Program-made: the position numbers and the translations under genes | The notes under the pieces: model-generated | Databases searched by the model: none | The model's input: the letters and a program-made list of their open reading frames with translations, nothing else | Told to the model about the DNA's origin: nothing | Source of the DNA: Ruania rhizosphaerae | GTDB taxonomy: Bacteria > Actinomycetota > Actinomycetes > Actinomycetales > Beutenbergiaceae | Direction of reading: 5' to 3' | Assembly (NCBI RefSeq): GCF_009805705.1 | Contig: NZ_VSMB01000003.1 | Span: 372,001-436,000 of the forward strand | DNA length: 64,000 nt | Shown: positions 1-8,605 of the stretch, piece after piece | How the letters are laid out: every line of letters begins with the position of its first letter | Numbering within the stretch: the stretch's first letter is position 1

Positions 1-194
1 ACCTGGGCATGAACGCCGGCGAGGTCGCCGGGGCAGGGGTCGCGGCGCACGCCCACCAGCACATCGTGCCCCGATGGCGCGGGGATGCGAACTTCCTGCC
101 GATCGTGGGCCGGGCGAAGGCCGTCCCGGAACTCCTCGCCGACACCAGGCGGGAACTGGCCCAGCAGTGGGGGAGCGACAGTGGTCCTCGGTAA
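1..194 (+). CDS. HIT-family hydrolase, 3' end only
   Basis: This is the last ~64 codons of a histidine-triad protein whose 5' end lies outside the window. The visible part carries the HIT signature HAHQHIVPRW followed by GDANFLPIVG, the form typical of the actinobacterial HIT protein encoded just before pgsA. HIT proteins hydrolyse or phosphorolyse nucleotide phosphate esters through the central histidine; the exact substrate here is unknown. Its TAA stop lies inside the first codons of the downstream pgsA, so the two are probably translated from one mRNA. Confidence 0.9.
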   Translation, partial: LGMNAGEVAGAGVAAHAHQHIVPRWRGDANFLPIVGRAKAVPELLADTRRELAQQWGSDSGPR

Positions 195-813
195 CCGCGG
201 CCGCTCGGTCACGTCGACGATCTTCGGTCCGTTGGCGCGCACGCTCGTGCGTGCGGGTGTTCACCCGGACGCGGTCACCCTGACCGGAACTCTGCTGGTC
301 TCGGTGGCCGCATTGTGGCTCTTCCCCACGGGGCACCTGGCAGCGGGAGCCTTGATCATCGGCGTACTCGCCTTCACCGACTCCGTCGACGGGTTGATGG
401 CTCGTGAGCGTGGGGGTTCGTCCGCGTTCGGGGCATTCCTGGACTCGACATTGGACCGCGTCTCCGACGCCGCGGTCTTCGGCGGCCTCACGTGGTACGT
501 GACGACGTCCGCTCCGCCTGCGTGGCAGTTGCCAGGGCTGGGGGTGGGGCTGGCCTGCCTGATGACGGGGATGCTCGTCTCCTATGTGCGGGCTCGGGCC
601 GAAGGGCTCGGGATGCGAGCCTCGGTCGGGATCGCCGAGCGCGCCGATCGCCTCGTCGTGGCGCTGGTCGCGGCACTGGCGGTCGGTCTCGGCGCCCCGG
701 ACGGCGTGCTGGTCGTCGCTCTCGGCGTCGTGGCCACGGCTGGCGCGGTGACCGTGGTGCAGCGTGTGCTCACCGTGCGCGGCCAGGCCAGGCAGCGGGA
801 GGGGCGGCGATGA
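181..813 (+). CDS. pgsA: phosphatidylinositol phosphate synthase (CDP-alcohol phosphotransferase)
   Basis: This membrane enzyme transfers a phospho-alcohol, most likely inositol-1-phosphate, onto CDP-diacylglycerol, the first step towards phosphatidylinositol and PIMs. The 210-residue product carries the complete family signature D70-G71-x2-A74-R75-x8-G84-x3-D88-x3-D92 and several hydrophobic segments. The GTG at 181 was chosen because GGGGGAG lies 5-6 nt upstream and because it gives the usual family length; the frame is open further upstream but that part is not family-like. It overlaps the HIT stop and its TGA overlaps the next ATG. The inositol specificity is inferred from the patA and pimA neighbours. 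Confidence 0.93.
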   Translation: MVLGNRGRSVTSTIFGPLARTLVRAGVHPDAVTLTGTLLVSVAALWLFPTGHLAAGALIIGVLAFTDSVDGLMARERGGSSAFGAFLDSTLDRVSDAAVFGGLTWYVTTSAPPAWQLPGLGVGLACLMTGMLVSYVRARAEGLGMRASVGIAERADRLVVALVAALAVGLGAPDGVLVVALGVVATAGAVTVVQRVLTVRGQARQREGRR

Positions 814-1775
814 GGGCAGCTGATCCGGCCCGGCTGTTCGCACTCGCCTGGCGGTGGGTCCCCCGGATGCCGAGGAGTGTGGCCAGCGCCCTCTTCGACG
901 TCATCGCCGTGGCTGTGCACACCCTGCGTATCCCGGGGGTGCGGCAGCTGGAACGCAACCTCGACCGGCTCGTTCCCGGTCTCGACCGCCGCCGCCTGCG
1001 CCGACTCTCCCGCCGCGGCATGCGCTCATACATGCGGTACTACTGCGAGGCCTTCCAGCTCCCGGGGATGTCGGAGACCGAGGTCGATGCCCGCGTGCGG
1101 GCGTCGGGGCACGAGTGGGTGGCCGATGAGGTCCGTGGCGGCGGCACCGTGGTGCTCGCGCTCGGGCACGCGGGCAACTGGGACCTGGCCGGAGCATGGG
1201 CGAACCGGCACCTGGGTACCGTGATCACGGTGGCCGAGCGACTCGAACCGGAGGAGCTGTTCGAGGAGTTCATGGCGTTCCGCGAGTCGCTCGGGATGGT
1301 GATCGTCCCGCACGAACGCGGCGGTGGGGTGTTCCGCCACCTGCTGCGGGCCTCGCGTCGCCCAGGCGTGGTTCCGCTGCTGGCCGATCGCGATCTGTCC
1401 TCCACCGGGGTCGAGACGGACCTCGAGGTCCCGGGCCGGCCGGCTCTGCGCGTGGCGCCCGGCCCTGCGGCCCTCGCTCTGGCCCGCGGGTCCCGCCTCG
1501 TGCCGGTCCTCGTCTCCTATGAGCGGTTGACCGGCCCGCGGCGCCGTGCCGCGCGCAGCCGCTGGGGAGTGCACATCGAGTTCCTCGCCGAGATCCCGGT
1601 GCCGGATCGCGCCGGGGGCACCATGCAGGACCTCAGCGCCACGCTCACCCGTACCTGGTTCGCGGCCTACGCCGCGCGCCTCGCCCAGGTGCCCGAGGAC
1701 TGGCACATGCTGCAGAAGGTGTTCGTCGACGATCTCGACCCAGCCCGACGACGTGAGACGGGGGAGGGACCATGA
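810..1775 (+). CDS. patA: phosphatidylinositol mannoside acyltransferase (PatA-like)
   Basis: This 321-residue protein belongs to the LpxL/HtrB-like lysophospholipid acyltransferase family. The catalytic HxxxxD motif is visible as H120-AGNW-D125. In actinobacteria the gene between pgsA and pimA encodes the acyltransferase that palmitoylates the mannose of PIM1/PIM2 at the inner face of the membrane. The start is the ATG of an ATGA overlap with pgsA, and its stop overlaps pimA in the same way, so translation is coupled along the operon. The assignment rests on the motif, length and gene order. Confidence 0.92.
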   Translation: MRAADPARLFALAWRWVPRMPRSVASALFDVIAVAVHTLRIPGVRQLERNLDRLVPGLDRRRLRRLSRRGMRSYMRYYCEAFQLPGMSETEVDARVRASGHEWVADEVRGGGTVVLALGHAGNWDLAGAWANRHLGTVITVAERLEPEELFEEFMAFRESLGMVIVPHERGGGVFRHLLRASRRPGVVPLLADRDLSSTGVETDLEVPGRPALRVAPGPAALALARGSRLVPVLVSYERLTGPRRRAARSRWGVHIEFLAEIPVPDRAGGTMQDLSATLTRTWFAAYAARLAQVPEDWHMLQKVFVDDLDPARRRETGEGP

Positions 1776-2938
1776 AGGTCGGCCTTGTCAGCCCGTACTC
1801 CTTCGACGCGCCGGGCGGGGTGCAGTTCCACATCCGTGACCTGGCCGAGCGGCTCATCGACCTCGGCCACCCGACCTCGGTGCTCGCCCCGGCCGAGGAC
1901 GACACCGAGCTTCCTGCCTACGTGGAGTCCGTGGGCGGCGCCGTGCCGGTGCGTTACAACGGGTCCGTTGCGCGGCTGGCGTTCGGGCCGGTCGTCGCCG
2001 CACGGGCGAGCCGGTGGCTGTCCGCCGGCGAGTTCGACGTGGTCCACATCCACGAGCCGTTCGCACCGTCGGTCGGCCTGATCTCCCTGCGGCTCGCGGA
2101 CGTCCCCGTCGTGGCCACGTTCCACTCCGCGCAGGAGCGTTCCCGGGCGATGCAGCTCGCCTACCCGCTCGTACGCCCCGGTCTGGAACGGATCAGCGCA
2201 CGGATCGCCGTCTCGGAGGACGCCCGCCGCACCGTTGTCGAGCACCTCGGCGGTGACGCTGTCATCATCCCCAACGGCGTCAACACCCGCACCTTCGCCG
2301 AAGCGCCGGTGCAGCCCGCGTGGCAAGGCACGGCACAGGCACCCACGATCGCCTTCCTCGGGCGACTCGACGAGCCACGCAAGGGCCTGCCCGTCCTGCT
2401 CGGTGCGGTGGCAGCCGTGCGTGCCCGGTATCCGGGAGCGCGATTCCTGGTGGCGGGACGAGGCCATCTGGAAGCGGCAACCCGAGGTCTCGGTGACCAT
2501 GCCGATGCGGTCGAGGGACTCGGCGGCATCAGCGATGCCGAGAAGGCCTCGCTCCTGGCCTCGGCCGACGTGTATGTGGCTCCCCAGACCGGCGGGGAGA
2601 GTTTCGGCATCGTGCTGGTGGAGGCGATGAGTGCGGGGACGACGGTCGTGGCCAGCGATCTCAACGCCTTCCGCCGGGTGCTCGACGACGGCGGTTCCGG
2701 CTTCCTGTTCAGCACCGGTGACTCCGCCTCGCTGGCGCAGACGATCTGCCGCGCCCTGGACGAGCCCACGGAAAGCCGGGCACGCCGGGCGCACGCACGC
2801 TCCGCCGTCGTGCGTTTCGACTGGGACGAGGTGGCGGCGAGGATCCTCGACGTGTACGCGATGGTGACGCCCGCGCCCGGGCCGGTGAGTGCGCTGCGGC
2901 CGTTGCTGGGCCGGCTCTTCAGCAGGGGTGAGCCGTGA
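1772..2938 (+). CDS. pimA: phosphatidylinositol alpha-mannosyltransferase (GT4)
   Basis: PimA moves mannose from GDP-mannose to the 2-position of phosphatidylinositol and so starts PIM synthesis. The 388-residue product has the GT-B layout. The N-terminal half begins MKVGLVSPYSFDAPGGVQ, with the family's glycine-rich loop. The C-terminal half has GRLDEPRKG and the nucleotide-sugar EX7E motif (E276-SFGIVLV-E284). It is joined by ATGA overlaps to patA upstream and to an unknown membrane-anchored protein downstream. Other GT4 activities cannot be excluded by sequence, but the neighbours make PimA by far the likeliest. Confidence 0.94.
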   Translation: MKVGLVSPYSFDAPGGVQFHIRDLAERLIDLGHPTSVLAPAEDDTELPAYVESVGGAVPVRYNGSVARLAFGPVVAARASRWLSAGEFDVVHIHEPFAPSVGLISLRLADVPVVATFHSAQERSRAMQLAYPLVRPGLERISARIAVSEDARRTVVEHLGGDAVIIPNGVNTRTFAEAPVQPAWQGTAQAPTIAFLGRLDEPRKGLPVLLGAVAAVRARYPGARFLVAGRGHLEAATRGLGDHADAVEGLGGISDAEKASLLASADVYVAPQTGGESFGIVLVEAMSAGTTVVASDLNAFRRVLDDGGSGFLFSTGDSASLAQTICRALDEPTESRARRAHARSAVVRFDWDEVAARILDVYAMVTPAPGPVSALRPLLGRLFSRGEP

Positions 2939-3549
2939 ACGCCGCCGAGATCGCCTTGGTCGTGGTCGCCGGGCTCCTCCTGATCGCCGTGGTGCTGGTG
3001 ACAGCGGCGCGCCGGCTGGATCGGCTGCACCGCCGGGAGAACAGCTCCCGGGCGACTCTCGAAGTTCAGCTCGTGCACCGCGCTGAGGCGGCGATCGCCC
3101 TGGCGGAGTCGGGCCTGCTCGATCCAGCGGGCGCGATCGTCGTGGCCGACGCCGGGTGGCGTGCGGCGTTCGGGGCTGAGCGCCTGGTCGGAGAGGACGA
3201 TCACAGTGCCACCGGCCCGAGCCATGCCGCAGGCTCAGCGCGTGGCCTTGCCGAGAGCGAGCTGAGCCGGGCCCTGCGCACAGCTCTCGGAACACCGGAG
3301 GATCAGGGCCCGCTGGCAGCCACCCCCGACGGCGCAGCTCACCTGCGTACCCTGGCTCACCACGTCTACCGGGTGCAGTTGGCTCGCCGGTTCCACAATG
3401 ACGCCGTCGTCCAGATCCGGCACGTCCGCAGGACCTGGGCGGTACGGCTGTTCCGGTTGGCGGGGCGCGCCCCGATGCCGAGACCGTTCGAGATGGACGA
3501 CGAGGTCGACGTGCTCGACCCCGGTCCGGATGCCACGCCTCTAGGGTGA
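2935..3549 (+). CDS. single-pass membrane protein of unknown function
   Basis: The product is 204 residues with one N-terminal membrane helix (about residues 6-25) followed by a short basic stretch. The rest is a soluble domain rich in Ala, Leu and Arg with no motif I recognise. The C-terminal part (RRFHNDAVVQIRHVRRTW, then FRLAGRAPMPRPFEMDDE) resembles what I recall of actinobacterial proteins encoded after pimA, some of which carry a Nudix domain that is absent here. Its GTG start lies inside the pimA stop and its stop overlaps the next start, so it is a full member of the PIM operon. No function is proposed. Confidence 0.75.
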   Translation: MNAAEIALVVVAGLLLIAVVLVTAARRLDRLHRRENSSRATLEVQLVHRAEAAIALAESGLLDPAGAIVVADAGWRAAFGAERLVGEDDHSATGPSHAAGSARGLAESELSRALRTALGTPEDQGPLAATPDGAAHLRTLAHHVYRVQLARRFHNDAVVQIRHVRRTWAVRLFRLAGRAPMPRPFEMDDEVDVLDPGPDATPLG

Positions 3550-4802
3550 GTCCCATGCCGCTCGAGTACCCGCCGGCGTACCGGCCCCGCCGACCCGGTC
3601 AGGTGCCTGGCTCGGCAGCGTCGGCGGGGCCGGCAGGGCCGGCAGGGCCGGCAGGGGCAGCACCACCCGTGCGCAGCAGTCCGGTACCCCAGGTGTGGGC
3701 GCCCGGGCAGCGCACCCGGAACCGCTTCGTCTTCCAGCTCGTGACGTCGATCATCGGCGGTCTCGCATTGCTGATCGCGCTCGGCTATATCGCTCTGGTG
3801 ACGGGACTGGGCAGCACGTCCGTGGGCTTCCTGCTCGCGCTCGTGCCCCTGGCGATCGTCCTCGCCGGGGTGCGCTGGCTGGACCGGTGGGAGCCGGAAC
3901 CGGTACCGATGCTGCTCGTGGCCCTCCTGTGGGGTGCCGGCGTGGCCGTGCTGAGCGCCTTGGTGCTCAACACCACGGCGATCGTCCTGATCCAGGTGCG
4001 CACCGGCGATCCATCGACGGCGGATGCCCTCGGTGCCGTGGTGGTGGCCCCGGTGGTCGAGGAGCTGGTGAAGGGAGCGGGGGTGCTGCTGATCTTCCTC
4101 GTGCGCCGCCAGCACCTCGACAGTCCGGTCGACGGCGTGGTCTATGCGGCCACGGTGGGAGCCGGGTTCGCCTTCACCGAGAACATCCTGTACTTCTCCA
4201 GCAATGCGCAGGTGGTGCTGGAGGTCTTCGTGCTGCGCGGGCTGATGTCACCCTTCGCCCACGCACTGTTCTGCGCGTGTACAGGCCTGGCCATCGGGCT
4301 CGCCGCCCGCTCCGCGCGGCGGCGTACGGTCCTGCTGGCCTTCCCCCTCGGGCTGCTCGGAGCAATGGCACTGCACGCCCTGTGGAACGGGAGCGCACTG
4401 TTCGCGGCCAACTTCTTCGTGGTCTACGCCCTCGTACAGGTCCCGGTCTTCGCCGTCATGGTGGTGCTGCTGTGGTGGCTACGCCGCCACGAAGCGCGGA
4501 TCATCCGTGGCCGGCTCGGTGAGTACGCCCAGGTGGGATGGTTCGCACCACATGAGGTGGACATGCTCGCATCGTTGCGGTTGCGCAGCGAGGCCAAGAC
4601 CTGGGCCACCGGCCTGGGAGAGCGTTCCAAGCGTGCGATGGTCGACTTCCAGCGGGATGCGACGACCTTGGCGCTGCGCCGGCAGAAGGTGCTGCTCGGG
4701 CGTCCCGTGCGAGCCGACCGCAGCGAGACCGAGCTGCTCGAGCACCTGGTCGAGCTGCGCGGCACCATCGCGCGGGCTGCTGCCGCCCGCGGCCTGGGAT
4801 GA
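3546..4802 (+). CDS. PrsW-family intramembrane metalloprotease
   Basis: PrsW-type proteins are polytopic membrane proteases; in Bacillus PrsW cleaves an anti-sigma factor. The 418-residue product has about eight hydrophobic segments. The signature EELVKG lies around residues 175-180, and a second motif, FAFTENILYF, follows about 40 residues later. A conserved histidine stands in SPFAHALFCA. The first 60 residues are Pro/Gly/Ala-rich and repetitive, and a charged tail follows the last helix. GTG 3546 overlaps the upstream stop (GTGA); ATG 3555 is an alternative start. The substrate is unknown, and a link to envelope lipids is suggested only by the operon. Confidence 0.88.
   Translation: MSPMPLEYPPAYRPRRPGQVPGSAASAGPAGPAGPAGAAPPVRSSPVPQVWAPGQRTRNRFVFQLVTSIIGGLALLIALGYIALVTGLGSTSVGFLLALVPLAIVLAGVRWLDRWEPEPVPMLLVALLWGAGVAVLSALVLNTTAIVLIQVRTGDPSTADALGAVVVAPVVEELVKGAGVLLIFLVRRQHLDSPVDGVVYAATVGAGFAFTENILYFSSNAQVVLEVFVLRGLMSPFAHALFCACTGLAIGLAARSARRRTVLLAFPLGLLGAMALHALWNGSALFAANFFVVYALVQVPVFAVMVVLLWWLRRHEARIIRGRLGEYAQVGWFAPHEVDMLASLRLRSEAKTWATGLGERSKRAMVDFQRDATTLALRRQKVLLGRPVRADRSETELLEHLVELRGTIARAAAARGLG
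3623..3658 (+). repeat. four 9-bp tandem units in the PrsW N-terminus
   Basis: Four consecutive 9-base units (GGCGGGGCC, GGCAGGGCC, GGCAGGGCC, GGCAGGGGC) encode a GPA tripeptide run in the cytoplasmic N-terminal tail of the PrsW-like protein. The units are in phase with the reading frame, so gain or loss of a unit would leave the protein in frame. Confidence 0.85.
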
Positions 4803-4814
4803 GACGGCGCCGGC

Positions 4815-4834
4815 GGCCCGCGCCGGCGCGGGCC
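4815..4834. terminator. perfect 20-bp GC palindrome after the PIM/PrsW operon
   Basis: GGCCCGCGCC is followed directly by its reverse complement GGCGCGGGCC, 12 bases past the PrsW stop. There is no T-tract, so it would be an actinobacterial-type stem without a U run. The pdxS -10 box starts only 10 bases later, so the palindrome could instead be a regulator site in the -35 region. Termination is the likelier reading but is not proven. Confidence 0.45.
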
Positions 4835-4843
4835 TGCGGGCAC

Positions 4844-4858
4844 TAGAATGGCGCTAGT
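4844..4858 (+). promoter_or_regulatory. pdxS promoter -10 region
   Basis: TAGAAT at 4844-4849 is a good actinobacterial -10 box, with a start point expected near 4856 and a leader of about 44 nt. No -35 box is visible because that position falls in the GC palindrome. The box sits in a small inverted repeat, ACTAG-7 nt-CTAGT. The bases TGGCGCTAGT at 4849-4858 recur exactly at the ruvA promoter (8539-8548). Confidence 0.6.
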
Positions 4859-4899
4859 CCCGGCGGCGCCGCCGCCTGCCCAACGCCCGAAAGGTCATC

Positions 4900-5826
4900 G
4901 TGTCCGATACTCCGACACCCCCTCCCACCGACTCCGAGCAGGGCACCGTCCGTGGGACTGCCCGGGTCAAGCGCGGTATGGCCGAGATGCTCAAGGGCGG
5001 CGTCATCATGGACGTCGTCACACCGGAGCAGGCCAAGATCGCCGAGGACGCCGGTGCCGTGGCGGTGATGGCTCTCGAGCGCGTGCCGGCCGATATCCGC
5101 GCTCAGGGTGGGGTCTCGCGGATGAGCGACCCGGACATGATCGACGGCATCGTCTCGACGGTCTCGATCCCGGTGATGGCCAAGGCGCGTATCGGCCACT
5201 TCGTCGAGGCCCAGGTGCTGCAGAGTCTCGGGGTCGACTACATCGACGAGTCCGAGGTGCTCACCCCGGCCGACTATGCCAATCACATCGACAAGTGGGA
5301 CTTCACCGTGCCATTCGTGTGCGGGGCGACCAACCTCGGAGAGGCGTTGCGCCGTATCACCGAGGGCGCAGCCATGATCCGCTCGAAGGGTGAGGCAGGT
5401 ACGGGTGACGTCTCCAACGCGACCACCCACATGCGTCAGATCCGGCAGGAGATCCGCCGGCTGCAGAATCTGCCACAGGACGAGCTGTACGTCGCTGCGA
5501 AGGAGCTGCAGGCGCCCTATGAGCTCGTGCGTGAGGTCGCCGAAGCCGGCAAGCTCCCGGTGGTGCTCTTCACGGCAGGCGGCATCGCTACCCCGGCCGA
5601 TGCAGCGATGATGATGCAGCTCGGGGCCGAGGGCGTGTTCGTCGGGTCCGGCATCTTCAAGTCCGGGAATCCGGCGCAGCGCGCAGCAGCCATCGTGCGT
5701 GCGACCACGTTCTATGACGACCCGGATCAGGTGGCTGCTGCCTCACGTGGGCTGGGCGAGGCGATGGTGGGGATCAACGTCGACGACGTGCCCGTCCCGC
5801 ACCGGCTCGCCGAGCGGGGTTGGTGA
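4900..5826 (+). CDS. pdxS: pyridoxal 5'-phosphate synthase, PdxS subunit
   Basis: PdxS condenses ribose-5-phosphate, glyceraldehyde-3-phosphate and ammonia (delivered by PdxT) into PLP in the deoxyxylulose-independent pathway. The 308-residue protein is full length. Recognisable blocks are [33 protein letters not shown] and [14 protein letters not shown] with a conserved lysine. C-terminal blocks are [20 protein letters not shown] and [10 protein letters not shown]. The start is GTG 4900 with GAAAGG 5 nt upstream. The glutaminase partner pdxT follows one gene later. Confidence 0.98.
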   Translation: MSDTPTPPPTDSEQGTVRGTARVKRGMAEMLKGGVIMDVVTPEQAKIAEDAGAVAVMALERVPADIRAQGGVSRMSDPDMIDGIVSTVSIPVMAKARIGHFVEAQVLQSLGVDYIDESEVLTPADYANHIDKWDFTVPFVCGATNLGEALRRITEGAAMIRSKGEAGTGDVSNATTHMRQIRQEIRRLQNLPQDELYVAAKELQAPYELVREVAEAGKLPVVLFTAGGIATPADAAMMMQLGAEGVFVGSGIFKSGNPAQRAAAIVRATTFYDDPDQVAAASRGLGEAMVGINVDDVPVPHRLAERGW

Positions 5827-5838
5827 GGCGCCGGTCAC

Positions 5839-6399
5839 GTGAGTGGAGCCAACCTCGGGCCGGACTGGCGCCGCCTCGCCGATGGCACGGCGTACCGGCA
5901 GGCGGCGCGCGTGGTCGTCTTCGGCGACGACGGGCGCGTGCTGCTTGCCCGCGGGCACGATGCTGACCAGCCGGAGCGCTCGTGGTACTTCACGATCGGC
6001 GGCGGGATCGAACCGGGGGAGAGCCCACGGCAGGCAGCGGTGCGCGAGTTGGCGGAGGAGGCCGGCCTGCGGGTCGACCCTCAGGTGCTGGTGGGTCCGG
6101 TCCTCACCCGGCAGGCGAGGTTCGACTTCTTCGCCGAGAGCGTCCGTCAGGACGAGGTCTTCTTCCTCGCCCACGTCCCAGCAGGGTCGGCCGTCAGCAC
6201 GGACGGGTGGACCGCCGTCGAGCGGGGGTTCATGGACGAAGTGTGCTGGTGGGAGGCCGGCGACCTTGCCCAGGTCACCCGGGAGGTCTTCCCCGCCCAG
6301 CTGCCGGACCTGGTGCGGCAGTGGCGCAGCGGCTGGGACGGCTCGGTCATCCACCTCGGTCTGCAGGACGAGCGCACGACGATCGCGTCACCGCGATGA
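5839..6399 (+). CDS. Nudix hydrolase
   Basis: The 186-residue protein has a complete Nudix box starting at GGGIEPGESP and ending RELAEEAGL, which binds the divalent metal and cleaves nucleoside-diphosphate-linked substrates. The substrate cannot be read from sequence. It lies between pdxS and pdxT, 12 bases after pdxS, in a slot that in mycobacteria holds a thioesterase gene, so it probably travels with the B6 operon rather than acting in it. GTG 5839 is the first in-frame start. A run of aromatic residues (WYFTIGG) just before the box is common in this family. Confidence 0.92.
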   Translation: MSGANLGPDWRRLADGTAYRQAARVVVFGDDGRVLLARGHDADQPERSWYFTIGGGIEPGESPRQAAVRELAEEAGLRVDPQVLVGPVLTRQARFDFFAESVRQDEVFFLAHVPAGSAVSTDGWTAVERGFMDEVCWWEAGDLAQVTREVFPAQLPDLVRQWRSGWDGSVIHLGLQDERTTIASPR

Positions 6400-6439
6400 C
6401 ACGACGAACCAGCGATGCGAGCGAGGAAGGACCTGATCG

Positions 6440-7057
6440 GTGAGCGAGCCCATCATCGGCGTGCTCGCCCTCCAGGGTGATGTGCTGGAGCACTCGCGTG
6501 CACTGGAGCGGGCGGGTGCCCGGTCCAGGCGGGTGCGCCGAAGTGACGAACTCGCGGCGGTGGATGCACTCGTCCTACCTGGCGGCGAGTCCTCGACGAT
6601 CGACAAGTTGCTGCGCCGGTTCGACCTGATGGAGCCGCTGCGCGCGCGCATCGCCGCTGGCATGCCCGTCTACGGTTCGTGCGCGGGCATGATCCTGCTC
6701 GCCGACCGGATCCTGGATGGGATCGACGGGCAGCAGACCGTGGGCGGTCTCGACGTCACCGTGCGTCGCAACGCGTTCGGACGCCAGGTCGACTCCTTTG
6801 AAGAGGATCTGCACGCTCCGCAGCTCGGAGCCGGCCCGGATGAGGAGCCCATGCGCGCAGTCTTCATCCGAGCACCATGGGTCGAGCAGGCAGCGGCAGG
6901 GGTGGACGTGCTGGCGACAGTGAGCACCGGTCCGGCGGCAGGTAGGATCGTCGCAGTACGTCAGGGTGCGCTGATGGCGACTGCCTTCCACCCGGAGATC
7001 AGTGGGGACGTGCGCATCCACCGCGCATTCGTCGATCTGGTCCGGGCGCACCGCTGA
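6440..7057 (+). CDS. pdxT: pyridoxal 5'-phosphate synthase glutaminase, PdxT subunit
   Basis: PdxT hydrolyses glutamine and channels ammonia into PdxS. The 205-residue product begins with [13 protein letters not shown] and has the family motif LPGGESSTI. The nucleophile Cys81 lies in YGSCAGMIL, and the His-Glu pair lies in AFHPEI near the C-terminus. The GTG start at 6440 follows GAGGAAGGA, a strong ribosome-binding site. It is expected to act only in complex with the PdxS encoded upstream. Confidence 0.97.
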   Translation: MSEPIIGVLALQGDVLEHSRALERAGARSRRVRRSDELAAVDALVLPGGESSTIDKLLRRFDLMEPLRARIAAGMPVYGSCAGMILLADRILDGIDGQQTVGGLDVTVRRNAFGRQVDSFEEDLHAPQLGAGPDEEPMRAVFIRAPWVEQAAAGVDVLATVSTGPAAGRIVAVRQGALMATAFHPEISGDVRIHRAFVDLVRAHR

Positions 7058-7119
7058 GTCATTCGCTCCGCAGGGCGGCCGAGCTGTGGAGCACACGATC
7101 AGATGCGAGAGGTGAACAC

Positions 7120-7878
7120 ATGTCGGGTCACTCCAAATGGGCAACGACGAAGCACAAGAAGGCGGCGATCGATGCCAAGCGGGGCAAGCTGTTCGCCAAG
7201 CTGATCAAGAACATCGAGGTCGCTGCCCGGACCGGCGGCGGCGACCCGGCTGCCAACCCGACCCTCTTCGACGCCATCCAGAAGGCCAAGAAGTCCTCGG
7301 TACCCAATGACAACATCGACCGGGCTCTCAAGCGCGGCTCCGGCGAAGAAGCCGGTGCGGCGGACTACGAGACGATCATGTACGAGGGGTACGCACCGGG
7401 TGGCGTGGCCGTACTGGTGGAGTGCCTGACCGACAACAAGAACCGCGCCGCCTCCGACGTACGTGTCGCGTTCACCCGCAACGGCGGCAACCTCGCCGAC
7501 CCGGGCAGCGTCTCCTACCTGTTCACCCGCAAGGGTGTCGTGCTGGTTTCCAAGACCGACGATCTCACCGAGGACGACATCCTCGCCGCGGTCCTGGACG
7601 CCGGTGCCGAGGAGGTCAACGACCTCGGAGAGTCGTTCGAAGTCCTGAGCGAGGCGACAGACCTGGTGGCAGTGCGCACGGCGCTGCAGGAGTCCGGCAT
7701 CGATTACGACTCCGCCGACGCACAGTTCGTCCCCGCCACCCAGATCGAGGTCGACGTCGAGGGAGCCCGCAAGGTGCTTCGCCTGCTGGACGCGCTCGAT
7801 GACAGTGACGACGTGCAGAACGTCTTCGCCAACTTCGACGCCTCGGACGAGGTACTCGCCGCAGTCGAGGAGTCCTGA
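7120..7878 (+). CDS. yebC: YebC/PmpR-family translation/transcription factor
   Basis: The 252-residue protein begins [20 protein letters not shown], the invariant start of this family. The acidic stretch FNVYDL-like surface seen in other members is here represented by [20 protein letters not shown]. Members have been described as DNA-binding regulators and, more recently, as factors that help ribosomes through proline-rich stretches. The position directly upstream of ruvC is conserved across many bacteria. The start has GAGAGGTGA just upstream. The function in this organism is not shown. Confidence 0.95.
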   Translation: MSGHSKWATTKHKKAAIDAKRGKLFAKLIKNIEVAARTGGGDPAANPTLFDAIQKAKKSSVPNDNIDRALKRGSGEEAGAADYETIMYEGYAPGGVAVLVECLTDNKNRAASDVRVAFTRNGGNLADPGSVSYLFTRKGVVLVSKTDDLTEDDILAAVLDAGAEEVNDLGESFEVLSEATDLVAVRTALQESGIDYDSADAQFVPATQIEVDVEGARKVLRLLDALDDSDDVQNVFANFDASDEVLAAVEES

Positions 7879-7936
7879 CCGCCCACTCTCGTGTCGGTTC
7901 CACGCCAGCTGCCCGCCGGCTGGGAGAGTGGCATCC

Positions 7937-8536
7937 ATGAGTTTTCGCATCCTCGGTGTCGATCCTGGCCTGACCAGGTGCGGCCTGGGTGTGGTCGACT
8001 CAGGACGTGGCCGCGACCTGCGGCTCGTCGATGTCGGCGTGGCGCGGACCGCACCGGAGGATCCCGTCAGTGAACGGCTCCGGGCCATCGCCGACGAGAT
8101 CGAAGCCTGGATCACGCGCCTGGAGCCGGATGCGGTCGCCGTTGAGCAGGTGTTCGCCCAGCACAACGTGCGCACGGTGACCGGGACCGCACAGGTGGCC
8201 GGGTTGGCGATGGTGGCGGCCAGTCGTGCCCGGGTGCCGGTGGCACTGCACACACCGAGCGAAGTGAAGGCTGCGGTGACCGGGAGCGGGCGTGCCGAGA
8301 AGGCTCAGGTCCAGGAGATGGTGCGGCGCCTGCTCAAGCTTCCCGAGGTGCCGCGGCCCGCTGATGCGGCGGACGCCCTGGCACTGGCGATAACACACGC
8401 GTGGCGAGCACACGCCGTCGGCTCGGTGCACCAGGCGGCCGGCGCACGGCAGACATCTGCACAGCAGGCCTGGGCGGCGGCGGAAGCGCGATCCCGGACG
8501 GCGGGTCGCACACGCGCCGGCATCCCCGGCCGCTAA
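7937..8536 (+). CDS. ruvC: Holliday junction endodeoxyribonuclease RuvC
   Basis: RuvC resolves Holliday junctions by symmetric cleavage after RuvAB branch migration. The acidic catalytic set is visible: D9 in LGVDPG, E70 in AVEQVF, and D143 and D146 in DAADALALA. The 199-residue product has a basic, Ala/Arg-rich tail of about 25 residues beyond the catalytic core. ATG 7937 is chosen because the RuvC fold starts at [12 protein letters not shown]; the frame is open further upstream without family sequence. Its TAA stop is part of the ruvA -10 box. Confidence 0.97.
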   Translation: MSFRILGVDPGLTRCGLGVVDSGRGRDLRLVDVGVARTAPEDPVSERLRAIADEIEAWITRLEPDAVAVEQVFAQHNVRTVTGTAQVAGLAMVAASRARVPVALHTPSEVKAAVTGSGRAEKAQVQEMVRRLLKLPEVPRPADAADALALAITHAWRAHAVGSVHQAAGARQTSAQQAWAAAEARSRTAGRTRAGIPGR

Positions 8537-8560
8537 CCTGGCGCTAGTACAGATGTTCGC
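8534..8560 (+). promoter_or_regulatory. ruvA promoter -10 with SOS-like palindrome
   Basis: TAACCT at 8534-8539 fits a -10 box and contains the ruvC stop codon. Six bases later, 8545-8560 reads TAGTACAGATGTTCGC. This matches 9 of the 12 fixed positions of the mycobacterial LexA box TCGAAC-N4-GTTCGA, with the right half nearly perfect. The site would span the expected start point near 8546. LexA binding is inferred; no lexA gene is in the window. Confidence 0.5.
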
Positions 8561-8605
8561 GTGACGATCTGTGTCGTACCGGACCGTCAGTAGGAGGAGC
8601 AGCAG

